A stretch of 53,327 nucleotides of DNA from a candidate division FCPU426 bacterium (GTDB taxonomy: Bacteria > Oederibacteriota > Muellerivitia > Muellerivitales > Muellerivitaceae), in assembly GCA_003136635.1 (NCBI GenBank), contig PLFD01000049.1, positions 12,880 through 66,206 on the forward strand, given 5' to 3'. The stretch's first letter is position 1; each line of letters begins with the position of its first letter. Made by a program: the position numbers and the translations under genes. The notes under the pieces were generated by a model. It saw nothing but the letters and a program-made list of their open reading frames with translations, was not told where the DNA came from and did not search any database. Positions 15,777-23,668 of the stretch are shown here, in pieces.

Positions 15777-16280
15777 ATGAGTCAGCATTTGAAGTATGAC
15801 GTGATTTACATTCTGAACCCTAACGCCACTACTGAAGAGGCCGCCGCGGTTTCCGCGAAGGTCGAACAGATTGTGGCCGATTCTAAGGGAACAGTTCTTA
15901 AAAAAGACGATTGGGGCAAACGCCGCCTGGCGTATCTGGTGGAAAAACACCGTGACGGCCTCTTCGTTTTTTATCATCTTGCAATTGATACCACCACCAT
16001 CGCGGAAGTTACCCGTAACCTGCGTTTGATGGAATCGGTTATTAAATTTTCCGTTGTGAAAGATACCATCAGCCATTTGAAGGCTAAGGTTAAACCGGTC
16101 CGCGTGAAAACCAGCACGGAGGGGACAACGTCCCGCCCCGGCTCCGTTCGTCCGATGAACCGGACTTCCGGCGCTCCAGTTAATCCGTCGCCAGCGTCTG
16201 TCGCGGCTCCGGTTCCGGCAACGACTGAGGCAGTTCCGACGACTTCAACTGCCGCCACAACAACCACAACCCAGGCTTAG
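15777..16280 (+). CDS. rpsF: 30S ribosomal protein bS6 with long C-terminal extension
   Basis: 167 residues. Residues 1-100 are a normal bS6 (YDVIYILNPNATTEE; DWGKRRLAYLVEKHRDGLFVFYHL; TRNLRLMESVIKFSVVK). It binds 16S rRNA together with bS18 on the platform of the small subunit. Residues about 105-167 are a Thr/Ala/Pro/Ser-rich unstructured tail not found in most bS6. GGGAGG lies upstream of the ATG. It is the first gene of the operon rpsF-ssb-rpsR-DUF2232-rplI, the classical order. Confidence 0.96.
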   Translation: MSQHLKYDVIYILNPNATTEEAAAVSAKVEQIVADSKGTVLKKDDWGKRRLAYLVEKHRDGLFVFYHLAIDTTTIAEVTRNLRLMESVIKFSVVKDTISHLKAKVKPVRVKTSTEGTTSRPGSVRPMNRTSGAPVNPSPASVAAPVPATTEAVPTTSTAATTTTTQA

Positions 16281-16304
16281 TTTTTAAATCAGGGAGGGGA
16301 AGAG

Positions 16305-16736
16305 ATGCCTAATTTTAATAAAGTGTTCCTCATGGGAAACCTGACGAAGGACCCTGAATTGCGTTATACGGCGGGCGGCGCTCCGGTTGCCAACCTGCGT
16401 ATGGCGATTAACCGCGCTTATCAGTCCCAATCGGGCGAAAAAAAAGAAGATGTTTGTTTCGTCACCGTAGTGGTCTGGCGTAAACAGGCTGAGGCCGCGG
16501 GCGAATACTTGAAAAAAGGCGATCCTCTTTTTGTGGAAGGACGGCTTCAAAGCCGCAGCTGGGAAACGGATGACAAACAGAAGCGGACCATCATGGAAGT
16601 GGTGGCCGAACGCATTCAGTTCCTTAATCGCGGTAAGGGCGGCGCGGGTGGTGGCGAAGCCATCCAAGACAACATGGAAGAAGAAAGCGCTCCACAAGCC
16701 TCGTCAGCCGGCAGCGAAGAAGACATTCCTTTTTAA
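16305..16736 (+). CDS. ssb: Single-stranded DNA-binding protein
   Basis: 143 residues. An N-terminal OB fold (FNKVFLMGNLTKDPELRYTAGG; VCFVTVVVWRKQAEAAGEYL; LFVEGRLQSRSWET) is followed by a Gly/Ser-rich linker and the acidic tip EEDIPF, the docking peptide for repair and replication partners. It coats single-stranded DNA in replication, recombination and repair. Its place between rpsF and rpsR is the usual bacterial arrangement. A GGGAGGGG-type ribosome-binding site precedes the ATG. Confidence 0.97.
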   Translation: MPNFNKVFLMGNLTKDPELRYTAGGAPVANLRMAINRAYQSQSGEKKEDVCFVTVVVWRKQAEAAGEYLKKGDPLFVEGRLQSRSWETDDKQKRTIMEVVAERIQFLNRGKGGAGGGEAIQDNMEEESAPQASSAGSEEDIPF

Positions 16737-16782
16737 TCACGGATATTCACAATTACAGAACTAATTTAAGGAGATTTAAAAA

Positions 16783-17085
16783 ATGGAAAGAGAACATTCA
16801 GCACCCAGAAGAGAAGGCGGATCCAAAGGCCCCGGGGATCGTCCCCGTGGTGAAGGCGGCGGAGGTCGTTTTCGCCGTCCGCGCCGGAAGTCCTGCCGTT
16901 TTTGCGCCGATAAGGTTGTGGCGATCGACTATAAAGACCATAACCGTTTGCGTTCCTTTGTCAGCGACCGGGGCAAGATCGTTCCGAGCCGAATGACCGG
17001 AACCTGCGCCAGCCATCAACGCGAATTGACGACTGCCATTAAACGCGCCCGCAATATCGCTTTGCTGCCTTTCGCTCAAAACTAA
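16783..17085 (+). CDS. rpsR: 30S ribosomal protein bS18, Cys-containing (zinc-type) form
   Basis: 100 residues. The first 35 are a basic, Gly-rich extension ([20 protein letters not shown]). The bS18 core follows: [59 protein letters not shown]. The CRFC pair plus the Cys in GTCASHQ mark the C-plus variant that can bind zinc. It partners bS6 on the 30S platform. AAGGAG lies ahead of the ATG. Confidence 0.96.
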   Translation: MEREHSAPRREGGSKGPGDRPRGEGGGGRFRRPRRKSCRFCADKVVAIDYKDHNRLRSFVSDRGKIVPSRMTGTCASHQRELTTAIKRARNIALLPFAQN

Positions 17086-17099
17086 TTAAGGGTGCTCCA

Positions 17100-17855
17100 T
17101 TGGACATCCTAGTAAGCGCTATCGCCGAACTGGCCACATCCCTGATTTTTCTGGGGTTGGCCAGTTTAGCGGTTTATTGGTCACTGGTCAGAGGGTTTCA
17201 GCCCCGAACCGCGATCCTCTTGGGCGCTTTGATGATTTTGGTTTATGTGGGCGGTTCTTTCGCGGCGGATCAAATGAGTTCCCATCCGGATTCCTGGACA
17301 AGCATTCAACAAACTTTCGACCAGATTTGGCAGCTCAAAGCCAAGGCTTTAGCCGATGACAAAATGCCGCAAGCGGACATTGACCTCATCCAGTCTCTTT
17401 TCAAAGAATATTTTCTCTTTTGTCTGCCGGCCTGGATTGTTTCGGGTTCTCTTTTCGCGGGATTTTTGGGCTACTATCTGGTTTCGGTTATCGGATCCCG
17501 AATTACATCTCGCATCAGTCTGCCGATTCCTTTTTGGCAATGGGTTGTTCCCGAACACATGATCTTTGGATTGATTTTAGGCGGAGCGGTTAAATTGCTG
17601 GTTCCTGAAAACTCGGGGTGGGCGATGGTAGGCGATAATTTGCTGGTGTTGTTTATGTTCATCTACACTTTCGCCGGATTGACGATCACTTCCTTTTATT
17701 TTAAAAAATGGCGTTTTCCGACGATTGCCCGGCTTTTAACTTACGCCTTGTTGTTTGAACTGACGTTTAACGCTGTTTGTATTTTGCTGGGTATAGCGGA
17801 TATTTGGCTGGATTTTAGAAAATTGAAAAAACCATCGGCGGGGTCAACCCTATGA
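17100..17855 (+). CDS. DUF2232-type (YybS-like) membrane protein of the ribosomal operon
   Basis: 251 residues, TTG start 14 bases after rpsR, stop overlapping the rplI start by four bases (ATGA). About seven hydrophobic spans are visible, including LATSLIFLGLASLAVYWSLV at the N-terminus, AILLGALMILVYVGGSFAA, FLFCLPAWIVSGSLFAGFLG and LLTYALLFELTFNAVCILLG. A DUF2232 membrane protein sits between rpsR and rplI in many bacteria (Firmicutes YybS and others); the location, length and topology fit. Its job is not known. Tight coupling to rplI means it is translated with the ribosomal proteins. Confidence 0.75.
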   Translation: MDILVSAIAELATSLIFLGLASLAVYWSLVRGFQPRTAILLGALMILVYVGGSFAADQMSSHPDSWTSIQQTFDQIWQLKAKALADDKMPQADIDLIQSLFKEYFLFCLPAWIVSGSLFAGFLGYYLVSVIGSRITSRISLPIPFWQWVVPEHMIFGLILGGAVKLLVPENSGWAMVGDNLLVLFMFIYTFAGLTITSFYFKKWRFPTIARLLTYALLFELTFNAVCILLGIADIWLDFRKLKKPSAGSTL

Positions 17856-18295
17856 AAGTACTCTTAAAACAAGATGTGGCTAAGATCGGTAAAAAAGGAC
17901 AGATATTGGATGTGAAAGAAGGCTATGCCCGCAATTTTTTGATTCCGGGCGGGCTGGCGGTGGAAGCGTCCGGCGGCGCCATGAAACAAATTGAGGAAGA
18001 GAAAAGGGCGTCCGACCGTCATAAGGCGAAAGAAAAAGAAGAGGCCCAGGATTTAGCCAAAAAAATCGAGGCTGTTTCCATTCTGCTCAAACATAAGGCG
18101 GGCGAAGAAGGCCGTCTGTTTGGATCGATTACTTCGGCGGAAGTCGCGGAAGCCTTAAAACAGAAGAATTTTAACATTGATAAAAAGAAGATTGTTTTAG
18201 AAGAACCTATCCGCCTGGTGGGCGATTACGAAGTCAAAATCAAATTGCACCCCGAAGTGGCGGCCCATTTGAACGTCCAGGTCGAAAAAATATAA
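17852..18295 (+). CDS. rplI: 50S ribosomal protein bL9
   Basis: 147 residues. The N-terminal domain has the bL9 signature: MKVLLKQDVAKIGKKGQ, then VKEGYARNFLIPGGLAVEAS. A long charged helix (KRASDRHKAKEKEEAQDLAKKIEA) links it to the C-terminal rRNA-binding domain (RLFGSITSAEVAEALK, IRLVGDYEVKIKLHPEVAAHL). It binds 23S rRNA near the L1 stalk. It overlaps the upstream membrane-protein gene by four bases. A dispersed repeat element begins about ten bases after its stop and separates it from dnaB. Confidence 0.97.
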   Translation: MKVLLKQDVAKIGKKGQILDVKEGYARNFLIPGGLAVEASGGAMKQIEEEKRASDRHKAKEKEEAQDLAKKIEAVSILLKHKAGEEGRLFGSITSAEVAEALKQKNFNIDKKKIVLEEPIRLVGDYEVKIKLHPEVAAHLNVQVEKI

Positions 18296-18305
18296 ATATT
18301 TTTTT

Positions 18306-18575
18306 AACCACCAAGACACCAAGGGCACCAAGAAAGTCGTTTCCGCCCATCTTTTCTTAAAAGCCTTCATTTGACATCGTTTTGACTGGGAATAATCTGG
18401 AAAACTTCTGGATAACCGGTGGACAGAAAATCTGATTAATTTTGAATGATTTAAAAAGATTTACCCGTTTTTTCAACAAACGTTAGAATGCAAACAATCA
18501 ATTTATGAGTTTTGAATTAAAAATTATCAGGTTGCGCAGGGCGCTTTTCTTGGAGCCCTTGGTGTCTTGGTGGTT
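18306..18575. repeat. Dispersed inverted-repeat element, 270 bp, between rplI and dnaB (CCAAG subtype)
   Basis: The left arm starts AACCACCAAGACACCAAGG (18306-18332). The right arm (18549-18575) is its reverse complement with one mismatch over 27 bases. The interior of about 215 bases carries no gene but has a good promoter (18371-18398). It fills nearly all of the gap between two genes that are often adjacent in bacteria. Confidence 0.8.
18371..18398 (+). promoter_or_regulatory. Candidate promoter inside the repeat element, reading into dnaB
   Basis: A perfect TTGACA (18371-18376) and TAATCT (18393-18398) with a 16-base spacer. It points to dnaB, whose start is about 200 bases on. Confidence 0.5.
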
Positions 18576-18595
18576 CTAAAAGAGGTTTGATTTAA

Positions 18596-19987
18596 ATGGA
18601 AGTCGCTCGCAAAAATAATTTGTCCATTCCCGCAAGCACATCCGAGTTTCGTGTTCCTCCCCAGGACTTGGAGGCGGAACAGTCTGTTCTCGGGGCCATG
18701 ATGCTGTCGTCCGACGCTATTCGCACGGTCATTCCCATTTGCCGTGAGGAAGATTTTTACCGTGAGGCGAACCGCAAACTTTATAAAGCCATTACCTCTT
18801 TGGATGACCGAAAAGAACCGGTGGATGTGATTACCCTGAGCAATGAGCTCAAACGTATGGGTGATTTTGAAACCATCGGCGGCATTAATACTCTCACCAC
18901 GTTGGTCGACAGGGTTCCAACAGCGGCGAACGCCGAATATTACGCCAATATTGTTAAAGAAAAATCCGCCGCGCGCAAACTGATCTCGGCCGCCACCCAG
19001 GTGGTGTCGGACGCTTATTCGGATAACGTGCCGATTAAAGAATTACTCGATAGCGCCGAGCACCGTATTTTTGAGGCGACCGAACTTCGCGAAAGCAAAG
19101 ATTTTGCCAGCATCAAAGACCTTATCGGAAACAGCTATGAATACGTTAATAATCTTTCCGAACAGCAGATGCATATTACGGGTGTGCCGACAGGTTTTTA
19201 TGATTTGGATGATTTGACCGCCGGGTTGCAGCCGTCTGAAATGATTGTGATTGGCGCCAGACCTTCCATGGGTAAAACCAGCCTGGCGCTCAACATCGCC
19301 CAGCATGCCTGTATGGGAACCAACGAACTCAAAAAGAAAACTCCGGTGGGTTTCTTCTCCATTGAAATGACGGCGAAACAATTGGCTTTACGCTTGCTTT
19401 GTTCCGTGGCCCGCATTGATCTGAAAAAAGCCCGTTCGGGTTATTTGAGCGACAGCGACAGGGGCCGTTTGGTCAACGTGACGGGACAGTTTTACGACAC
19501 GAAACTCTTTATTGATGACACTTCCTCCATCTCGGTTTTGGATCTCAAGGCGAAGGCCAGGCGTTTAAAAAGGGAGTTTGGCATCGGGCTGCTCATCATC
19601 GACTATCTTCAATTAATCCAGGCGGGCATCCGTGTGGATAACCGCGAACAGGAAATCGCTTATATTTCCCGCCAGCTCAAAGCTTTGGCGAAGGATTTGG
19701 ATATTCCCATCGTGGTTCTTTCCCAGTTATCCCGTCCCCAAAAGGGGCAGGAAGAAAAGCGGCCGGTTTTGTCCGACTTGCGCGAATCGGGCGCCATTGA
19801 ACAGGACGCTGACGTGGTTATCTTCATTCATCGGGAAACCGAAGGTTCGACGGACGAAGGGAAACCGATGTTCAAGTATGAATTGGTCATCGCCAAGCAG
19901 CGTAACGGCCCTGTGGATAACGTTGATGTTGTTTTTCGCAACGCCTATACCACCTTCGAATCCGCTTCTAAAGTTTCGGATCGATAA
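18596..19987 (+). CDS. dnaB: Replicative DNA helicase DnaB
   Basis: 463 residues. An N-terminal DnaB domain (PPQDLEAEQSVLGAMMLSSDA) binds primase; the C-terminal RecA-like motor has Walker A GARPSMGKTSLALNIA (near residue 219), H1a/Walker B IGLLIIDYLQLI and the C-terminal motif SDLRESGAIEQDADVVIFIHR. It unwinds DNA at the fork as a hexamer. No intein is present; length is normal. The gene lies just after the repeat element and four bases before alr, giving a dnaB-alr pair as in several phyla. GAGG sits ten bases before the ATG. Confidence 0.97.
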   Translation: MEVARKNNLSIPASTSEFRVPPQDLEAEQSVLGAMMLSSDAIRTVIPICREEDFYREANRKLYKAITSLDDRKEPVDVITLSNELKRMGDFETIGGINTLTTLVDRVPTAANAEYYANIVKEKSAARKLISAATQVVSDAYSDNVPIKELLDSAEHRIFEATELRESKDFASIKDLIGNSYEYVNNLSEQQMHITGVPTGFYDLDDLTAGLQPSEMIVIGARPSMGKTSLALNIAQHACMGTNELKKKTPVGFFSIEMTAKQLALRLLCSVARIDLKKARSGYLSDSDRGRLVNVTGQFYDTKLFIDDTSSISVLDLKAKARRLKREFGIGLLIIDYLQLIQAGIRVDNREQEIAYISRQLKALAKDLDIPIVVLSQLSRPQKGQEEKRPVLSDLRESGAIEQDADVVIFIHRETEGSTDEGKPMFKYELVIAKQRNGPVDNVDVVFRNAYTTFESASKVSDR

Positions 19988-19990
19988 TCC

Positions 19991-21112
19991 GTGTTCCCCA
20001 ACACGCCGGCCTGGGCTGAAATTTCCTTATCCGCTTTACGCCACAACTTTACGGTTCTCAAAAAACTGGCCAAGGGTTCGGAAGTTCTTCCGGTGGTCAA
20101 AGCGAACGCTTACGGCCATGGCGCGGTTCAGGCGTCAAAAGCTTTTATTCAGGCTGGCGCCAGGTTTTTAGCGGTGGCTTTTGTGCAGGAGGGTGTGGAG
20201 TTGCGCAAGGCCGGTATCCAAATTCCTATTCTGGTTTTAACCCCCACGTTGCCGCCTGAAATACCGGCTCTTCTTCAAAACAAACTGACTCCCCAAGTGA
20301 GTTCAATCGAAGGAGCCAGACAAATTTCAAAAGCAGTTCAAAAGCTGAGACTGCCCAGCGTTAAAGTGCACGTCAAAATTGATACGGGTATGGCGCGGGT
20401 GGGTTTTAAACCTTTTGAGACCCTGCAGGCGGTTGAGGAAATTCAAAAAGTGCCGCGCATCACGGTGGAAGGGGTTTATACCCATTTGGCCACGGCGGAT
20501 TGGACCGACCCCGTTTATGCCTGGAAACAGATCACTCTATTCCGCCAGGCCCTGGAAAAACTGGAACAATCGGGAATTCATCTGGCCACTCATGTGGCCA
20601 ACAGCGCGGCCTTGATGACCTATTATCCCCAGTCCAAAGGCACCTGGGTCCGTCCCGGTATCGCCCTTTATGGGCTTTATCCCAACTCTAAAATGAAAAA
20701 TAAGGTGAAATTGACGCCCGTCATGCAGGTTCGGGCCAGAATCCTGCATGTTAAGACATTGGAAAAGGGCGAGTCGGTCAGTTATGGCCGCACTTATACG
20801 GCAAAGAAAAAAATGAAAGTGGCGACCATCGCCATGGGTTACGCCGATGGATTGCTCCGCAGTCTTTCCAATAAGGGAACTTGTTTGATTAAGGGTAAAA
20901 AAGTTTCATTTGTGGGCCGGGTTTGCATGGATATGACCATGGTGGATGTTTCCCACATTTCAGGAGTTAAAGCGGGGGACGCGGCAACCCTTTTTGGCCG
21001 TGATGGCAAAACCTTTTTACCGGTAGAGGAAATGGCGGCGAATGCCAACACGATTTCTTATGAAATTCTTTGCGCGATCGGTGATCGGGTGCCGCGCGTT
21101 TATATGGGGTAG
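19991..21112 (+). CDS. alr: Alanine racemase
   Basis: 373 residues, GTG start four bases after dnaB. It makes D-alanine for peptidoglycan, using PLP. PLP-binding Lys37 lies in VVKANAYGHGAVQ; the catalytic Tyr (about 265) lies in GESVSYGRTYTA; other conserved blocks are VKIDTGMARVGF, GVYTHLATAD, HVANSAAL, RPGIALYG and VGRVCMDMTMVDV. Length is normal. It is probably co-transcribed with dnaB and perhaps with the Mla genes that start three bases later. Confidence 0.96.
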   Translation: MFPNTPAWAEISLSALRHNFTVLKKLAKGSEVLPVVKANAYGHGAVQASKAFIQAGARFLAVAFVQEGVELRKAGIQIPILVLTPTLPPEIPALLQNKLTPQVSSIEGARQISKAVQKLRLPSVKVHVKIDTGMARVGFKPFETLQAVEEIQKVPRITVEGVYTHLATADWTDPVYAWKQITLFRQALEKLEQSGIHLATHVANSAALMTYYPQSKGTWVRPGIALYGLYPNSKMKNKVKLTPVMQVRARILHVKTLEKGESVSYGRTYTAKKKMKVATIAMGYADGLLRSLSNKGTCLIKGKKVSFVGRVCMDMTMVDVSHISGVKAGDAATLFGRDGKTFLPVEEMAANANTISYEILCAIGDRVPRVYMG

Positions 21113-21115
21113 AAT

Positions 21116-21910
21116 TTGAAAAGTTTCTATTTATTGATCGAGCAATTCGGAAAAATCATCGTCAACTATATAGCCGAAATAGGCGAGATGGTTCTTTTAA
21201 CCGTCGACATCTTCCGGCAGATGTTCAAAAAACCCTTCGAAGAAAAACTAATTCTCGAGCAAATGGTGAAAATTGGGGTCGAGTCCATTCCTGTCGCCGT
21301 GACGACCGCTCTTTTTACAGGCATGGTTTTGGCCCTTCAGGCGGGTTATACGCTTGAAACCAAAATTCAGGGTGTTTCCCAATTTATCGGCTCAGTCGTT
21401 TCCATCTCCATGGTGCGCGAACTGGGACCGGTATTGACCGCGATGGTGATCGCGGGCCGGATGGGCTCCTCGGCGGCCGCGGAGATTGGAACCATGCAAG
21501 TGACCGAACAAATCGACGCGCTTTACACTTTAGCGGCGAACCCGGTCAAGTATTTGGGCGTCCCCCGGTTTTTGGCTTTTACCTTCATGCTTCCTTTACT
21601 GACCATGTTCGCCGATTTGGTGGGCTGGGTTGGCGGTCTTGTTGTTTGCGCGACGAGATTTACGACCTCAACAGTTTATATCGACAGCACCCTGTCCTCT
21701 TTAAACAGCAGCGATATTCTGGGCGGACTCATTAAAGCGACTTTTTTTGGCGCGATTATCGCCATTGTGGCCTGCTGGCAGGGTTTTGGCACCACCAATG
21801 GAGCGGAAGGCGTGGGTAAAGCCACGACGAACGCGGTGGTTTTTTCTTTCATGCTTATTTTAATTTCAGATTATTTTTTGACGTCCATTCTGACGGTTTT
21901 GGGGTTTTAA
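21116..21910 (+). CDS. mlaE: MlaE-type ABC permease (lipid transport)
   Basis: 264 residues, TTG start three bases after alr. Membrane subunit of the MCE/Mla ABC system that moves phospholipids between outer and inner membranes. Conserved MlaE features: IGVESIPVAVTTALFTGMVLALQAGY, MVRELGPVLTAMVIAGRMGSSAAAEIGTMQVTEQIDAL (coupling helix) and a final hydrophobic span. The stop is immediately followed by the mlaF start. With mlaF and mlaD it forms the core transporter and implies an outer membrane. Confidence 0.95.
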   Translation: MKSFYLLIEQFGKIIVNYIAEIGEMVLLTVDIFRQMFKKPFEEKLILEQMVKIGVESIPVAVTTALFTGMVLALQAGYTLETKIQGVSQFIGSVVSISMVRELGPVLTAMVIAGRMGSSAAAEIGTMQVTEQIDALYTLAANPVKYLGVPRFLAFTFMLPLLTMFADLVGWVGGLVVCATRFTTSTVYIDSTLSSLNSSDILGGLIKATFFGAIIAIVACWQGFGTTNGAEGVGKATTNAVVFSFMLILISDYFLTSILTVLGF

Positions 21911-22675
21911 ATGGAATCGAAAGAATTAATCCAGTTAAAGAACGTGAACAAAAGTTTCGGCGACCGAAAAGTTTTGGCCGATGTGAACCTTCATGTTTAC
22001 GCCGGCGAAACTTTAGTAATTATTGGACGTTCGGGTGTGGGTAAAAGTACCATCTTAAAGCTGATGGCCGGCCTCGCGATGCCGGATTCGGGAGAGGTTT
22101 GGATAGAAGGCGAGGAGATTTGCCACCTCAACGAGGACGAACTGAACGAACTGCGTAAAAAAATGGGCGTCGTTTTTCAATACGCGGCCCTGTTTGATTC
22201 TCTGACGGTTTTTGAGAATATCGCTTTCCGGTTACTGCGTGATTTTAAAATGACCCGACGGGACGCTGTGGAAGTAGTGAGGCAAAAACTGGAATTGGTC
22301 GGGCTTAAAGATGATTTGCTTGATTTGAAACCCGCTCAATTATCCGGCGGTATGCGTAAAAGAGTGGGGCTGGCCCGGGCTATCGCGGTGAATCCGGAAA
22401 TCATCCTCTATGACGAACCCACTTCGGGGCTTGATCCGGTCACTTCCGAAGCCATTAACGATCTTATTCTTGATATGCAAAAAAAGCTCAAGATGACCTC
22501 GGTCGTCGTGACGCATGATATGCACAGCGCCTACAAAGTGGCGAACCGAATTGCCATGATATATGATGGAAAAATCATAGGAATTGGCACGCCGGATGAG
22601 ATTAAAAAAAGCCAGGACCCTTACATTGTTCAATTTGTCACAGGTAGTGTGGAAGGGCCGATGCCGGTCCGGTAA
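21911..22675 (+). CDS. mlaF: MlaF-type ABC ATPase
   Basis: 254 residues. ATP-binding subunit for the MlaE permease. Walker A GRSGVGKST, Q-loop VVFQYAALFDSLTVFENI, signature LSGGMRKRVGLARAIA, Walker B IILYDEPTSGLDP and switch His in VVVTHDMHSA are all intact. The start directly abuts the mlaE stop. A short inverted-repeat element lies between this gene and mlaD. Confidence 0.96.
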   Translation: MESKELIQLKNVNKSFGDRKVLADVNLHVYAGETLVIIGRSGVGKSTILKLMAGLAMPDSGEVWIEGEEICHLNEDELNELRKKMGVVFQYAALFDSLTVFENIAFRLLRDFKMTRRDAVEVVRQKLELVGLKDDLLDLKPAQLSGGMRKRVGLARAIAVNPEIILYDEPTSGLDPVTSEAINDLILDMQKKLKMTSVVVTHDMHSAYKVANRIAMIYDGKIIGIGTPDEIKKSQDPYIVQFVTGSVEGPMPVR

Positions 22676-22686
22676 GAAGATGTTTT

Positions 22687-22787
22687 AACCACAGAGGCAC
22701 AGAGTACACAGAGAGAAGATAAAGATTTTTGATCAAATCGAAAGAATGTTCTTTTTGTTTACTCTGTGAACTCTGTGCCTCTGTGGT
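22687..22787. repeat. Dispersed inverted-repeat element, non-coding copy (CAGAG subtype), inside the mla operon
   Basis: The left arm begins ACCACAGAGGCACAGAG (22687-22713). The right arm (22761-22787) is its reverse complement with about one mismatch over 26 bases. The 47-base interior is AT-rich. It fills the mlaF-mlaD gap; the mlaD ribosome-binding site follows 12 bases later. Confidence 0.85.
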
Positions 22788-22808
22788 GAAATGAAATTTG
22801 GAGCGCCT

Positions 22809-23666
22809 ATGAAAGTTTCGCGTGAATTCAAAGTCGGTTTGATGACCCTGTCCGCAATTTTGATCCTGACGGGCGCTATCCTGTTTGTAAATCATTTCAA
22901 TTTCAGGGGCGGCGGAAGAATTTATACGGCGTCTTTTAATTTTTTGGGCGATTTAAGAATGAATTCGCCGGTTAAATACGCGGGCAGTCTTGAAGTCGGC
23001 CGGGTCAAAAACATCCGTTTCTATAACGGTAAAGTGGCGGTCGACATTTTAATCACCCAGCCGGATTTCAAACTGAGAACCGATTCCAAAGTCGACATCT
23101 ATTCCACCAGCCTGTTGGGGACCAAGTATGTTGAGATTGAGGCTGATTTGGGCACGGGTGACGAGTTGAAACCGGGCGATGTTATCGTCGGGCGGGATTC
23201 CAATAACCTGGATCAAACCTTTTCCCAGCTGGGCGATGTGATGGAAACTTTTGAAAAAATGATGGGTGATCCGAAATCCCAGCAAAATATTCTGCGTACC
23301 TTTGACAATATGAATCAGGCGACAGCCAACATGCTGGCATTAAGTATTACCAGCCGTGAAAAAATTGATAAAATGCTGGACGATCTTTCGAAATCCAGCG
23401 CGGCCGCGCCCGAATTGATGGCGAGCGCGCAAAAGCTTTCCACCAGCTTGAACGGCTTAATCGGCGCGTTAAACAAAAAAGATGTGGCTGAAACCATGAA
23501 AAACATGAAAGAAACCATGAAAACCATGAACGAATTGACCCAGAATATTCATAACGGCAAAGGCGCGGTGGGAGTCTTATTGACGGATGACCAAGTGGGA
23601 GACGACGTTAAGGCGCTGGTGGAAGAATTGAAAGCCCATCCCTGGAAGCTTCTTTGGAAAAAATAG
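22809..23666 (+). CDS. mlaD: MlaD-type MCE-domain substrate-binding protein
   Basis: 285 residues from the ATG at 22809 (GGAG five bases upstream). An ATG at 22791 is in frame but touches the repeat arm and lacks a ribosome-binding site. An N-terminal membrane anchor (VGLMTLSAILILTGAILFVNHF) is followed by the MCE domain (about 38-118: ASFNFLGDLRMNSPVKYAGSLEVGRVKNI, VDIYSTSLLGTKYVEIEAD) and a long helical tail with Lys/Met repeats (MKNMKETMKTMNELTQ). It forms the periplasmic hexamer ring that carries phospholipids for MlaFE. It is separated from mlaF by the repeat element but clearly belongs to the same set. Confidence 0.93.
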   Translation: MKVSREFKVGLMTLSAILILTGAILFVNHFNFRGGGRIYTASFNFLGDLRMNSPVKYAGSLEVGRVKNIRFYNGKVAVDILITQPDFKLRTDSKVDIYSTSLLGTKYVEIEADLGTGDELKPGDVIVGRDSNNLDQTFSQLGDVMETFEKMMGDPKSQQNILRTFDNMNQATANMLALSITSREKIDKMLDDLSKSSAAAPELMASAQKLSTSLNGLIGALNKKDVAETMKNMKETMKTMNELTQNIHNGKGAVGVLLTDDQVGDDVKALVEELKAHPWKLLWKK

Positions 23667-23668
23667 CG

